From: Stutzerimonas kunmingensis
GTDB lineage: Bacteria > Pseudomonadota > Gammaproteobacteria > Pseudomonadales > Pseudomonadaceae
DNA: 64,000 nt
Direction: 5' to 3'
Assembly (NCBI RefSeq): GCF_900114065.1
Contig: NZ_FORS01000005.1
Coordinates: forward strand, 62,001-126,000
How positions within the stretch are numbered: the stretch's first letter is position 1; each line of letters opens with the position of its first letter. This document shows positions 1 to 10,579 of the stretch, piece by piece. Position numbers and translations under genes: made by a program. The notes below the pieces were generated by a model that did no database searches, was not told the origin of the DNA, and saw nothing but the letters and a program-made list of their open reading frames with translations.

Positions 1-601
1 TCTGCAGCTGGTTGGTCATCTCCTCCATGCCTGGCGGTGCCATGATTTCCACGCCGGCCGGGCTTTCGGCGACCTCGATGTCGATTTCCTTGTCATCCAG
101 CTGGCCTTCGCGCAGGCGCTTGCGGAACAGCTGGCGGGTGTTGGAATCGCTCGCCTGCATGGGCTCCTCGGAGAAGCCCACCGGACGTGCCGGCGGCAGC
201 AGGGCGTCGAGAATGCGTTCCTCGGCGGCGTCCTCGGCGCGGTGGCGCATCTTGTGCACCTCCTGCTCACGCAGCATTTTCAGCGCGGCATCCGCCAGGT
301 CGCGAATGATCGATTCGACGTCACGGCCGACATAGCCGACCTCGGTGAACTTGGTCGCTTCCACTTTCAGGAAGGGCGCATTGGCGAGCTTGGCCAGGCG
401 GCGGGCGATCTCGGTCTTGCCGACGCCGGTCGGGCCGATCATCAGGATGTTCTTCGGGGTGACTTCCTGGCGCAGCTCGGCCGGCAGCTGCATGCGCCGC
501 CAGCGGTTGCGCAGGGCGATGGCCACGGCGCGCTTGGCGTCGTCCTGGCCGATGATGTGGCGGTTGAGTTCGTGGACGATCTCGCGGGGCGTCATGGACA
601 T
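1..601 (-). CDS. hslU: HslU, ATPase subunit of the HslVU protease (3' part missing)
   Basis: AAA+ unfoldase that feeds substrates to the HslV peptidase in the cytoplasm. The N-terminal 200 residues are visible. They start [20 protein letters not shown], carry the Walker A motif GPTGVGKTE, and continue with the family signature [14 protein letters not shown]. The gene runs off the left edge, so the C-terminal half (Walker B, sensor and HslV-docking tail) is not seen. I chose the ATG at 601 because Pseudomonas HslU proteins begin MSMTPRE; a second ATG lies at 595. It lies about 107 bp downstream of hslV in the same direction, the usual hslV-hslU order. Confidence 0.96.
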   Translation of the reverse strand, partial: MSMTPREIVHELNRHIIGQDDAKRAVAIALRNRWRRMQLPAELRQEVTPKNILMIGPTGVGKTEIARRLAKLANAPFLKVEATKFTEVGYVGRDVESIIRDLADAALKMLREQEVHKMRHRAEDAAEERILDALLPPARPVGFSEEPMQASDSNTRQLFRKRLREGQLDDKEIDIEVAESPAGVEIMAPPGMEEMTNQLQ

Positions 602-708
602 TTTTTCGATACTCCGGGAGCTGGGCAGGGAACGAGCAGGCAGCTTGAAAAACCTAGGCGAGGCGGGCATCGCAGTATTGCCAACGCAGCTGGTTTCTCA
701 TCGGCCTG

Positions 709-1245
709 TCAGATCGCGCTGTCCAGCTCCTCTATGGTCAGGTTCTGATTGGTGAACACGCAGATGCTGCCGGCGATGTTCAGGGCCGTTTCGGCGATTT
801 CCTGGGCCGACATGTCGGCGCCGGCCTTGAGCAGCAGCGCCTTGGCCGCGGCCTGGGCGAAACCGCCGCCCGAACCCATGGCGATCAGGTCGTCTTCCGG
901 CTGCACCACGTCGCCGTTGCCGGTGATGATCAGCGAGGCGTCCTTGTTGGCCACCGCCAGCATGGCCTCCAGGCGGCTCAGCGAACGGTCGGTACGCCAG
1001 TCCTTGGCCAGCTCGACGGCGGCGCGGACCAGGTGACCCTGATGTTTCTCCAGCTGCCCTTCGAAGCGTTCGAAGAGGGTGAAGGCGTCGGCGGTGGCGC
1101 CAGCGAAGCCCGCCAGAACCTGGCCGTGATAGAGGCGGCGGACCTTCTTGGCGTTGCCTTTCATGACGGTGTTGCCCAGGGAAACCTGGCCGTCGCCGCC
1201 CATGACGACTTTGCCGTTGCGGCGCACTGAAACGATGGTGGTCAA
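709..1245 (-). CDS. hslV: HslV, peptidase subunit of the HslVU protease
   Basis: Threonine peptidase that forms a double hexameric ring and degrades substrates unfolded by HslU. The protein is 178 residues, normal for the family. It begins [20 protein letters not shown]. After Met removal Thr2 becomes the N-terminal nucleophile. The [13 protein letters not shown] and [12 protein letters not shown] segments are family hallmarks. It is the first gene of the hslVU pair and hslU follows it. Confidence 0.98.
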   Translation of the reverse strand: MTTIVSVRRNGKVVMGGDGQVSLGNTVMKGNAKKVRRLYHGQVLAGFAGATADAFTLFERFEGQLEKHQGHLVRAAVELAKDWRTDRSLSRLEAMLAVANKDASLIITGNGDVVQPEDDLIAMGSGGGFAQAAAKALLLKAGADMSAQEIAETALNIAGSICVFTNQNLTIEELDSAI

Positions 1246-1365
1246 AGGAAAATCTCCACACTGCGGGGCGATGAATGCCCGAATGCGGTTGATATGGGGG
1301 ACTGCTGCCGGCTTTTCAACGGCTGTCGGCGAGGTTCATCGACAGCCGTGGTTCTGCACGAGGCG

Positions 1366-3738
1366 CTAGGCAGGCCCGGGTTGTTCGCTGCGCTGCGGGC
1401 GACTGGGCTGGCGCGGCACGTCGCCGGCAACCGACGCGGCGATCAGCTTGCGCAGGCGCACCGGAATCGACTTGGCCGCCGGCACCTTGCTGCGTTCGGC
1501 ATGGTGCCAGACCGGCAGCAGGGCATTGCATTCCGGGTAATAACCGGCGCAGCAGCCTTCGGGGATATCGTACGGCGTGACCCGCAACGGGCTGACCGCG
1601 CGGTGCACGCCATCGTCGACCACGGTGATCGCCTCGATGCGGTCGCCTTCGGCCAGGCCGAGGCGGACGATGTCGTTGCGGTTCATCAGGATCACCGCGC
1701 GGGTGCCATGGATGCCGCGGAAGCGGTCGTCGTAGCCGTAGACGGTGGTGTTGAACTGGTCGTTGCTGCGCAGCGTCATCATCTGCAGCACGTCGTGCTG
1801 CTCGTGGCCGTCTTCTTCGGTGTCGGGGTCGGCAACCAGCGATGGCGGGTTGATGAAATTGGCTTTGCCGGACTCGGTATCCCAGCGTCGTTCGCTGGCG
1901 CCAAGTGGGCGATGGAAGCCGCCGGGCTCCATCATGCGCACGTTGAAGTCGTGGAAGATCTCCGGGTAGCTCTCGGCAATGGCGTCGCGTATCAGGCTGT
2001 AGTCCGCCACCCAGGCGTCCCAGTCCAGCATCGGGTTGGGTGCCAGTGTGGCCCTGGCCAGCCGCGCGATGATTGCCGGTTCCGACAGCAGCAGTTCGCC
2101 GGCCGGCTCGGCGGCCCCGCGCCAGGCGCGGATACAGCCGGTGCTGTCCTCGGTGGTGTGACGCTGCTCGCCGGTGGCCTGACGGTCGATCTCGGTGCGC
2201 CCCAGGCAGGGCAGGATATAGGACACCTCGCCGGTGATCAGGTGGTTTCGGTTGAGCTTGGTCGATACCTGTACCGATAGCCGCAGGTTGCGCCATGCCG
2301 GCTCCATCAGCAGGGTGTCGGGAATGGCGCGGACGAAGTTGCCACCCAGGCCGATGAAGCCACGGATGCTGCCATCGAGAATGCCCTCGCAAGCCTCCAC
2401 GGTGTTCACGCCGTCATCGCTTGGCGGCTCGAAGCCGAACTGCCGGCGCAGGTTGTCCGCCGGCACCTTTGCCGCCTTTTCGGTGATGCCGACGGTGCGC
2501 TGGCCCTGCACGTTGGAGTGGCCGCGCACCGGCAGGATGCCTGCGCCTTCCTTGCCGATGTTGCCGCGCAACAGCAGCAGGTTGACCAGCATCTGGATGG
2601 TCTGCACGCCGTAGCGGTGCTGGGTCAGGCCCATGCCATAAGGGGCGATCACCCGTTCGCAGCGCGCATAGACAGTCGCTGCCGCTTCCAGCGCGGCGCG
2701 GCTGAGCCCCGAACGGCGTTCCAGCTGCGCCCAGCTGTAGCTGCGGATGCGCTGTTCGAAATCCTCGAAGCCATGGGTGTGCTGCTCGATGAAGTCCACG
2801 TCGAGCATGCGCTTGCGACCCTCGGCGACGGCCTGGTCGTCCATTTCGAACAGCGCCTTGCACATCCCGGCGATGGCCGCCATGTCGCCGCCGATGGCGA
2901 GCTGGTGATACTGGGTGCTGATCACCGTGCTGTCTGGGGTGAGCATCTCGCGCGGCGACTGTGGGTTGACGAAGCGCTCCAGTCCGCGCTCGCGCAACGG
3001 GTTGAAGGTGACGATCTGCGCACCGCGTTCACGGGCTTCCTGTAGCTGATGCAGCATCCGCGGGCTGGAGGTGCCGGTGTTGTGGCCGAAGAAGAACAAC
3101 CCGTCGGTGTGTTCGAAATCGTTCAGGGTGACGGTCGCCACCGGCACGCCGATGCTCTCCGGCAGCGCCACCGAGGTGCTCTCGTGGCACATGTTGGAGC
3201 TGTCCGGCAGGTTGTTGGTGCCGTACAGCCGCGCCAGCAGGCCATACATGTAGGCCGTTTCCAGCGCCGCGCGGCCGGACATGTAGAACACCACCTGGTC
3301 GGGATCGGCCATGGCCTTGAGCTCGGCACCGATCTCGGCGAAGGCTTCATCCCAGCTGACCGGCTGATAGTGATCGCTGGCAGCGTCGTAGCGCAGCGGT
3401 TGGGTCAGCCGGCCCTGCTGCTCGAGATCGTAGTCGCTCCAGTTGAGCAGCTCGCTAACGCTGTGCCTGGCAAAGAATTCCGGGCCGCAGCGCAGCGACG
3501 TGGTTTCCCACGCAGTCGCCTTGGCGCCGTTCTCGCAGAACGACAGTGGTCGTGACGGATGCGGCTTGGCCCAGGCGCAACTGACACAGGCGAAACCGTC
3601 GATAGGTTTGTTCTGCTTGAGCAGCAGGCCGATACCGGCCGGCGAGACGCGCTCACGCAGCAGGATATTGGCGACGGAGTAGGCTGATCCCCAGCCGCCC
3701 GCGGGCGCGTGGTAGGGCCTGAACTTGGTCTGGGACAC
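1366..3738 (-). CDS. FdhF/YdeP-family molybdopterin oxidoreductase
   Basis: A 790-residue protein of the molybdopterin oxidoreductase superfamily. It is closest in look to E. coli YdeP and other formate-dehydrogenase-like proteins of unknown substrate. Visible signs are an N-terminal cysteine cluster (Cys51, Cys54, Cys68 in FACVSCAW and SFCENGAK), the SNMCHESTS segment where the family places its active-site region, the conserved RGHSNVQGQRTVGI segment, and a C-terminal molydopterin-binding domain with LRSNDQFNTTVYGYDDRF. There is no in-frame stop that would suggest selenocysteine. The start is GTG at 3738, eight bases after GGAG. No fdhD, electron-transfer or membrane subunit gene is adjacent, so formate as substrate cannot be claimed. 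Confidence 0.85.
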   Translation of the reverse strand: MSQTKFRPYHAPAGGWGSAYSVANILLRERVSPAGIGLLLKQNKPIDGFACVSCAWAKPHPSRPLSFCENGAKATAWETTSLRCGPEFFARHSVSELLNWSDYDLEQQGRLTQPLRYDAASDHYQPVSWDEAFAEIGAELKAMADPDQVVFYMSGRAALETAYMYGLLARLYGTNNLPDSSNMCHESTSVALPESIGVPVATVTLNDFEHTDGLFFFGHNTGTSSPRMLHQLQEARERGAQIVTFNPLRERGLERFVNPQSPREMLTPDSTVISTQYHQLAIGGDMAAIAGMCKALFEMDDQAVAEGRKRMLDVDFIEQHTHGFEDFEQRIRSYSWAQLERRSGLSRAALEAAATVYARCERVIAPYGMGLTQHRYGVQTIQMLVNLLLLRGNIGKEGAGILPVRGHSNVQGQRTVGITEKAAKVPADNLRRQFGFEPPSDDGVNTVEACEGILDGSIRGFIGLGGNFVRAIPDTLLMEPAWRNLRLSVQVSTKLNRNHLITGEVSYILPCLGRTEIDRQATGEQRHTTEDSTGCIRAWRGAAEPAGELLLSEPAIIARLARATLAPNPMLDWDAWVADYSLIRDAIAESYPEIFHDFNVRMMEPGGFHRPLGASERRWDTESGKANFINPPSLVADPDTEEDGHEQHDVLQMMTLRSNDQFNTTVYGYDDRFRGIHGTRAVILMNRNDIVRLGLAEGDRIEAITVVDDGVHRAVSPLRVTPYDIPEGCCAGYYPECNALLPVWHHAERSKVPAAKSIPVRLRKLIAASVAGDVPRQPSRPQRSEQPGPA

Positions 3739-3828
3739 GTCGTTTCTCCTGCTGCCAAGGGAGCTTGTCTGTTTACGACGGGGACCACGGCGGATCGTTC
3801 AGGGCCCTTTGTCACAAGGTTGTACCGC

Positions 3829-4311
3829 TCACTCCATGGCGAAGCCGTGCTGGCGCCAGGCCTCGTACACCGTGACGGCCACGGTGTTCGACAGGTTCAG
3901 GCTGCGGCTGTCGGGGCGCATCGGCAGGCGCAGGCGTTGCTCGTTGGGCAGGGCGTCGCGGATCTCCGGCGGCAGGCCGCGGCTCTCCGGGCCGAACAGC
4001 AGCGCATCGCCGCGCCGATAGCTGACTTCGTGAAAGGGCTGCGAACCCTTTGTGGTGAATGCGAACAGCCGCGGGCCGTCCGCGTTTGCGGCGTCGATGC
4101 CGATCCGCGCGAGGCAGCTCGGCAGGTCGGCGTGGCGCTCCAGCGTGGCGTACTCGTGGTAGTCGAGGCCGGCGCGGCGCAGGCGCTTGTCGTCCAGCTC
4201 GTAACCCAGCGGCTCGATCAGGTGCAGGTGGCAGCCGGTATTGGCGCAGAGCCTGATAATGTTGCCGGTATTGGGCGGAATTTCCGGTTGGAACAGGATC
4301 ACGTGAAACAT
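3829..4311 (-). CDS. trmL: TrmL, tRNA (cytidine/uridine-34-2'-O)-methyltransferase
   Basis: SPOUT-class methyltransferase that 2'-O-methylates the wobble nucleotide of tRNA-Leu isoacceptors using SAM. The protein is 160 residues and begins [20 protein letters not shown], the classic TrmL N terminus. The knotted SAM-binding C-terminal part is visible as [14 protein letters not shown] and [17 protein letters not shown]. The frame stays open far upstream, but the ATG at 4311 is chosen because the family starts at MFHVILF. The start lies about 50 bp from the divergent start of the next gene, so they share a promoter region. Confidence 0.95.
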   Translation of the reverse strand: MFHVILFQPEIPPNTGNIIRLCANTGCHLHLIEPLGYELDDKRLRRAGLDYHEYATLERHADLPSCLARIGIDAANADGPRLFAFTTKGSQPFHEVSYRRGDALLFGPESRGLPPEIRDALPNEQRLRLPMRPDSRSLNLSNTVAVTVYEAWRQHGFAME

Positions 4312-4363
4312 GCGCAGCACCGAGGTTGAAGACCGGCGGCATTCTACCGGGGCGCAGGACCCG

Positions 4364-4759
4364 ATGCGCCGCATACGCCGGACCTTTTTCGGTTCGCTGG
4401 TGCTGATCGGGCTGCTGGTGGGGCTGATGATCGGCCGGCTCACCGCGCCCGGGCCGGTGCAACTGGCACTGGTGGAGGTGCAGCCGCAAGGCCTTTCGTT
4501 GCAGTTCGACCGCGAACCCGAGGTATATGACGAGCATCTAGAAGGGGCGTTCGCCCTGCTGTTCCAGGCCGAAGGCGAGCCACAATCCGGACAGCTGCAG
4601 ATCGACGGCATGACACTGGCCTGGCGCGTGCAGCAGACCGGGAAAGGCCTGTTGCTGCATCTGGTGGCGGCGCGGCGACTGCAGGGGCAATGGCACGGCG
4701 AACGCCACGATGGTGGTTGGCGTATCGCCGTGCAGGTGGCGGCCGACAAGCAGCCATGA
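4364..4759 (+). CDS. Hypothetical single-pass membrane protein
   Basis: 131 residues from the ATG at 4364 ([20 protein letters not shown]). A positively charged N terminus is followed by one hydrophobic helix (about residues 8-26) and a soluble remainder rich in Gln, Leu and Arg. This suggests an N-in, C-out inner-membrane protein with a small periplasmic domain. I do not recognise the family. It is divergent from trmL and convergent with ntrC. An upstream in-frame ATG at 4310 would add 18 hydrophilic residues before the helix and overlap the trmL start, so it is less likely. Confidence 0.6.
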   Translation: MRRIRRTFFGSLVLIGLLVGLMIGRLTAPGPVQLALVEVQPQGLSLQFDREPEVYDEHLEGAFALLFQAEGEPQSGQLQIDGMTLAWRVQQTGKGLLLHLVAARRLQGQWHGERHDGGWRIAVQVAADKQP

Positions 4760-4810
4760 TCCAGGTGACGCCCTTGGCAGGGCGCTAAAACGATGCGGTG
4801 TCAGCCGCGC

Positions 4811-6243
<1,433 letters not shown>

Positions 6244-6247
<4 letters not shown>

Positions 6248-7326
6248 GCTGATGTGGCTCCTTGTTCCAGCGGTAGGAAGATCGAGAACACGGTGTGGCC
6301 AGGATGGCTCTCGCATTCGATCAGACCCTGGTGCTGACTGATGATGTTCTGGGTGATGGCAAGGCCCAGACCGGTTCCGTCCGGGCGGCCGCTGACCATC
6401 GGGTAGAAGAGCGTGTTCTGCAGTTCGGCGGGAATCCCCGGGCCGTTGTCGATGATCTCGATGCGTGTCACCAGGCGATGACGAATATGGCCGATAGTGA
6501 ACTGCCGCAGTGTGCGGGTGCGCAGGGTGAGACGGCCGAGGCCCAGCTCGTTCTGCCCGGCCAGTGCCTGCATGGCGTTGCGCATGATATTGAGCACGGC
6601 CTGGATCATCTGTTCGCGGTCCATCAGGACTTCGGGAATGCTTGGATCGTAATCGCGCACCAAAATGATGCTTCCCTGGCATTCCGCCTCGATCAGGCTG
6701 GCGACATGTTCGAGCACTTCATGAATGTTGGTCATCGACAGCGACGGCAGCTTGTTAGAGCCGAGCATGCGGTCGACCAGATTACGCAGGCGGTCGGCCT
6801 CCTCGATGATGACTTCGGTGTAGTCCTTCAGGTGTTCTTCGGGCAGCTCGCGGGCCAGCAGTTGTGCCGCACCGCGAATGCCGCCCAGCGGATTCTTGAT
6901 CTCGTGGGCCAGGCCGCGCACCAGCATCTTGGTGGTTTCCTGCTTGGACAGCTGGGCCTCTTCCTTGGTGATGCGCAGCAGGCGGTCGCGCGGCAGCACT
7001 TCCAGCAGCAGCATGGTTTCCTGCCGGGTCAGTACCGGGGTCACCGCATAGTCCACGGTCAGTGTCTGGCCGGTGGCGGAGGTCAGGGTGGCTTCGCGCT
7101 TGGTGAACGGATGGGCTTCTTCAACCGCCTGGCGCAGGGCCGCCAAGGCTTCCGGCGACTCGGTGAACAGCTCGCTGATGAACTGTCCGTGGCTGCGTTG
7201 GCCACTGACGGCCAGCAGCATTTCGGCAGCCGGGTTCATGTACTCCAGGCGCAGGCGCGAGTTGAGCAACAGCGTCGCGGTAGTCAGATTCTCGATCAGC
7301 AGGCGTTGCAGGGCTTCGTTGATCAT
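6244..7326 (-). CDS. ntrB: NtrB, nitrogen regulation sensor histidine kinase
   Basis: Soluble histidine kinase/phosphatase that sets NtrC phosphorylation in response to PII. It has 360 residues: an N-terminal PAS-like domain (about residues 5-115), the H-box GLAHEIKNPLGG with His141, and an ATPase domain with DNGPGIP and GTGLGLAI motifs. It has no membrane helix, as expected. It precedes and overlaps ntrC. A putative NtrC box at 7471-7487 and a weak sigma54-like promoter at 7360-7376 lie upstream, suggesting autoregulation. Confidence 0.97.
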
Positions 7327-7359
7327 GGCTGGTCTGCGTCCGGAAGTTCAGGCAGGAAA

Positions 7360-7376
7360 TGCAAGAACCAAACCAA
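7360..7376 (-). promoter_or_regulatory. Candidate sigma54 promoter of ntrBC
   Basis: Read on the minus strand, TTGGTTTGGTTCTTGCA places GG and GC exactly ten bases apart, with a perfect -12 TTGCA. The -24 element has TTGG but lacks the following CAC. A start site near 7350 would give a leader of about 24 bases before ntrB. The match is moderate and needs a mapped transcript. Confidence 0.35.
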
Positions 7377-7470
7377 GCGCGCCATTGCGGCGCGGATCGG
7401 CGTGATGCTGCAGCCCTACGGGCTGTCCGGTGACCCAAATTGGTGACGAGCGATCCGCTCACCTGATGGG

Positions 7471-7487
7471 CGCACCAAACAGGTGCA
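7471..7487. promoter_or_regulatory. NtrC binding site upstream of ntrB
   Basis: On the minus strand the sequence is TGCACC-TGTTT-GGTGCG, one base from a perfect inverted repeat and an excellent match to the enteric NtrC consensus TGCACY-N5-GGTGCA. It lies about 145 bp upstream of the ntrB start and just 9 bp downstream of the preceding DUF4124 gene. It could repress or activate ntrBC. Confidence 0.7.
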
Positions 7488-7495
7488 CCCCATGA

Positions 7496-8125
7496 TCATA
7501 GAAAGGGCACGAAGGGAATGTCGCGTTTTTCCACCGGCTTGTCCTTTAGCGGGCATTCCGGGCGAACGCCGTAATCGGCCTTCTGGCAAGGATTGACCAT
7601 GCGCCGCTGGGCCAGCGAGGTGCGGATCAGATGAAAGGGTTGATTCGCGGTGCGTTGCAGCACGCGCTCCTGTTCATCCACGACAGCCACCGCCAGCTGA
7701 TGGGTGCCACGATCGACGTTACTCAAGGCGAAGGAAGTCTGTTCGCCGGGTGTGCCGAACGGCTGGTCATCGAGCAGTACCTGATAGGCGTGGCCGGGGT
7801 GTAGCGTCGGTTCGGCCTGCACGGTGACGCTGACATTGCCGGCGTTGTTGCGGATCGCTTCGTCCGCCGTCGGGCTGAGGATGTGCAACTGATAGATGAT
7901 GCTCGCGGTTTTCGGTGCTGCCGGCTCCGTAGGGCGTGCGGCGGGCATCGGCGGCGCAGGCATGCTGTTGGACGGCTTGAGGTGAACTTCTTCGGCCGCC
8001 TCGCCGGCCGGGCGATCGGTGAAGACCCGATTGCCCTCGGCGTCGACATAGGAGTAGACGCCGGCGAGGCAGGGCAGGGCGGCCGCCAGCAGTGCGACGG
8101 CCAGGGTCTGCCGCAGGATGATCAA
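7496..8125 (-). CDS. DUF4124-domain periplasmic protein, second of a tandem pair
   Basis: 209 residues with a signal peptide (MIILRQTLAVALLAAALPCLAG) followed directly by the DUF4124 signature VYSYVDAEGNRVFTDRPAGE. A Pro/Ala-rich linker (about residues 50-75) leads to an Ig-like beta-rich domain (VQAEPTLHPGHAYQVLLDD). Function is unknown. The family is common in pseudomonads as exported proteins. Its start overlaps the stop of the upstream paralogue by four bases. The two proteins share the same domain order and many aligned motifs, so they arose by tandem duplication. Confidence 0.8.
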   Translation of the reverse strand: MIILRQTLAVALLAAALPCLAGVYSYVDAEGNRVFTDRPAGEAAEEVHLKPSNSMPAPPMPAARPTEPAAPKTASIIYQLHILSPTADEAIRNNAGNVSVTVQAEPTLHPGHAYQVLLDDQPFGTPGEQTSFALSNVDRGTHQLAVAVVDEQERVLQRTANQPFHLIRTSLAQRRMVNPCQKADYGVRPECPLKDKPVEKRDIPFVPFL

Positions 8126-8670
8126 GGAGCAGGCCTCGGAGGCTTCGGACGCAATGCCGGGCTGGACGTATTCACCCGTTGCACGGTGAACAGCTCCGGC
8201 TGGCTGCGCTGGATGACCTTCTCGCCGCTCAGCACCTCGACGTGCAGGCGATGCTCGCCCCGCTCGACATTGTTCAGTTGCAGCGAGGTTGCGGCACTGG
8301 CGGCAGCCTGGGGAATGCCGTCCAGCACGAAGCGCAAGCTGTGGCCGGGCCGTAGCGGCGGCTCCAGCAGCGCGCTGACGATGAAGGTGCCGTTGTTGGC
8401 GCGCAGGGCTTCATCATCGGGAATCCCGCTCAGCATCAGTGTCTGGTAAGGGGCCGACTGCGTCTGCTGGCTGTCCGGCAGCGGTGGCGGCGGTTCGGGC
8501 GTGCGGATATTTACCGTATTGGCTGGCGGCAGGTCGACGGTATCGGCCTGGACACCCTCCGGTGGCTGATTGGTGAACACCGTATTGCCTTGTGCATCGG
8601 TGTACTTGTAGATCTCGGCGAAGGTCGGAAGGCTGAGAATGAACAGCAGGCTGAACAGTGCGCTACGCAT
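8122..8670 (-). CDS. DUF4124-domain periplasmic protein, first of a tandem pair
   Basis: 182 residues from the ATG at 8670 (MRSALFSLLFILSLPTFAE), which gives a clean signal peptide; the open frame further upstream does not. The mature protein opens with IYKYTDAQGNTVFTNQPPEGV, the DUF4124 motif. A proline-rich linker and a beta-rich domain (LRPGHSLRFVLDGIP) parallel those of the downstream paralogue. It sits between glnA and ntrBC, on the same strand as both. No function is known. Its location may only reflect chromosome order. Confidence 0.8.
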   Translation of the reverse strand: MRSALFSLLFILSLPTFAEIYKYTDAQGNTVFTNQPPEGVQADTVDLPPANTVNIRTPEPPPPLPDSQQTQSAPYQTLMLSGIPDDEALRANNGTFIVSALLEPPLRPGHSLRFVLDGIPQAAASAATSLQLNNVERGEHRLHVEVLSGEKVIQRSQPELFTVQRVNTSSPALRPKPPRPAP

Positions 8671-8793
8671 GGGAGGCTCCGCGGAGTTGGACTGCCGAAG
8701 CCTTGCACTGCGCCGAGTTGCAGGCAAGTGGGATCGGTGGGATTTGCGAGGCGTGACAAGCTGCACGAATCGCCGCCGGACTGCAGAAACGAA

Positions 8794-8817
8794 GAAGGCC
8801 ACCCGAGGGTGGCCTTC
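8794..8817 (-). terminator. Hairpin downstream of glnA
   Basis: An 11-bp perfect stem (GAAGGCCACCC / GGGTGGCCTTC) with a very tight loop lies 17 bp after the glnA stop. The following minus-strand bases (TTCGTTTC) make only a weak T-tract, so termination may be partial. Confidence 0.7.
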
Positions 8818-8834
8818 CTGTCACGCGAGCTGGA

Positions 8835-10241
8835 TCAGACGCTGTAGTACAGGTCGTATTCCAGCGGGTGCACGAAGGTGCGCACCTTGATCTCTTCCTC
8901 GGACTTCAGCTCGATGTAGGCATCGATGAACTCGTCGGAGAACACGCCGCCCTTGGTCAGGAACGCGCGGCCCTTGTCCAGCTCTTCCAGGGCTTCCTTC
9001 AGGCTGCCGCACACCTGCGGGATCAGCTTGCCTTCTTCCGGCGGCAGGTCGTACAGGTTCTTGTCGGCCGCATCGCCAGGGTGGATCTTGTTCTGGATGC
9101 CGTCCAGGCCAGCCATCAGCAGTGCTGCGAAGCACAGGTACGGGTTGGCAGCCGGGTCCGGGAAGCGCGCTTCGATACGACGGGCTTTCGGGCTGGAAAC
9201 GTACGGAATACGGATCGAGGCGGAACGGTTGCGGGCCGAGTAGGCCAGCATGACCGGTGCTTCGAAGCCCGGGACCAGACGCTTGTAGGAGTTGGTCGAC
9301 GGGTTGGTGAAACCGTTCAGCGCCTTGCCGTGCTTGATGATGCCGCCGATGAAGTACAGGGCGGTCTCGGACAGGCCGGCATAGCCTTCGCCAGCGAAGG
9401 TGTTCTTGCCATCCTTGGAGATGGACATGTGTACGTGCATACCCGAACCGTTGTCGCCATACAGCGGCTTCGGCATGAAGGTCGCGGTCTTGCCATAGGC
9501 GTCGGCGACGTTGTGTACGCAGTACTTCAGGGTCTGAACTTCGTCAGCCTTGGCAACCAGGGTGTTGAACTTCACGCCGATCTCGTTCTGACCGGCAGTC
9601 GCCACTTCGTGGTGGTGAACCTCAACGACCAGGCCCATTTCTTCCATGGCGTTGCACATGGCGGTACGGATTTCGTGGTCGTGATCGCACGGCGGAACCG
9701 GGAAGTAGCCGCCCTTGACGGCCGGGCGGTGGCCCTTGTTGCCGCCCTCGACATCCTGGTCGGTCATCCAGGAGCCCTGCTCGGAGTAGATCTTGAACAT
9801 CGAGCCGGAGATGTCCGACTTGAACTTGACCTGGTCGAAGATGAAGAACTCCGGCTCCGGGCCGACGAATACGGTGTCACCGATGCCGGTGCCTTTCAGG
9901 AACTCTTCGGCGCGCTTGGCGATGGAGCGCGGATCGCGGTCGTAGCCCTGCATGGTGCTCGGCTCGACGATGTCGCATACCAGGATCAGGGTCGGCTCTT
10001 CGGTGAACGGATCCAGCACGGCGGTTTCGTCGACCGGCATCAGGATCATGTCGGAGGCTTCGATGCCTTTCCAGCCATGGATGGAGGAGCCGTCGAACAT
10101 CTTGCCGTGCTCGAAGAAGTCTTCATCCTGGGCATCACGAGCCGGAACGGTGACGTGGTGCTGCTTGCCTTTGGTATCGGTGAAGCGCAGATCAATCCAC
10201 TTCACATCGTAATCTTTGATCAGTTGAAGCGACTTCGACAT
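8835..10241 (-). CDS. glnA: Glutamine synthetase, type I
   Basis: ATP-dependent ligation of ammonia to glutamate; dodecameric cytoplasmic enzyme and central nitrogen-assimilation step. It has 468 residues. Visible are KMFDGSSI near the N terminus, the catalytic [10 protein letters not shown] and [12 protein letters not shown] segments, [10 protein letters not shown], the ATP loop [11 protein letters not shown] and the adenylylation tyrosine in [10 protein letters not shown] chose the ATG at 10241 ([15 protein letters not shown]), preceded by GGAGAACACC, over an upstream in-frame ATG at 10253. A sigma54 promoter and NtrC boxes lie upstream. Confidence 0.98.
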   Translation of the reverse strand: MSKSLQLIKDYDVKWIDLRFTDTKGKQHHVTVPARDAQDEDFFEHGKMFDGSSIHGWKGIEASDMILMPVDETAVLDPFTEEPTLILVCDIVEPSTMQGYDRDPRSIAKRAEEFLKGTGIGDTVFVGPEPEFFIFDQVKFKSDISGSMFKIYSEQGSWMTDQDVEGGNKGHRPAVKGGYFPVPPCDHDHEIRTAMCNAMEEMGLVVEVHHHEVATAGQNEIGVKFNTLVAKADEVQTLKYCVHNVADAYGKTATFMPKPLYGDNGSGMHVHMSISKDGKNTFAGEGYAGLSETALYFIGGIIKHGKALNGFTNPSTNSYKRLVPGFEAPVMLAYSARNRSASIRIPYVSSPKARRIEARFPDPAANPYLCFAALLMAGLDGIQNKIHPGDAADKNLYDLPPEEGKLIPQVCGSLKEALEELDKGRAFLTKGGVFSDEFIDAYIELKSEEEIKVRTFVHPLEYDLYYSV

Positions 10242-10335
10242 GGTGTTCTCCAAGTGGTGGAAGCGTGACAGTGAGCTTCCGAATCAGGGTGAAGCCGGGC
10301 GGCGATGTTCCGCCAAGGCGACCTGCCTCACAAGG

Positions 10336-10353
10336 GAGCAAATTGCATGCCAG
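10336..10353 (-). promoter_or_regulatory. Sigma54 promoter of glnA
   Basis: On the minus strand CTGGCATGCAATTTGCTC has the -24 TGGCA and -12 TTGC elements with GG and GC ten bases apart. The predicted start site near 10326 gives a leader of about 85 bases. The NtrC boxes upstream fit NtrC-activated transcription, as at enteric glnAp2. Confidence 0.75.
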
Positions 10354-10436
10354 TGCTCTTTCTTGGGACTGCAGGCCGCTGGCAGCGCTGCGGCAGCGTT
10401 TGCGCGTCTCAAAGCGTAGCTGCTGCACTGGATTGA

Positions 10437-10484
10437 TGCGCGGTATTGGTGCGGCTCGCCGGTGATGTGCATTCTTTTGGTGCG
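10437..10484. promoter_or_regulatory. NtrC enhancer sites of glnA
   Basis: Two 17-bp sites match TGCACY-N5-GGTGCA: TGCATT-CTTTT-GGTGCG at 10468-10484 and TGCGCG-GTATT-GGTGCG at 10437-10453. Their centres are 31 bp apart, about three helical turns. A weaker overlapping site, TGCACT-GGATT-GATGCG, lies at 10424-10440. Relative to the predicted sigma54 start the centres are near -119 and -150, a normal enhancer position. Confidence 0.7.
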
Positions 10485-10579
10485 TTCTGCTGCGTTTGAA
10501 GAAAGCGGTTAAATGTTGAGCAGTTTCCGCTATACTCCGCGCCCCTCTTTTCCTGCCACGTCGGCGCCGCGCTGTTTCC

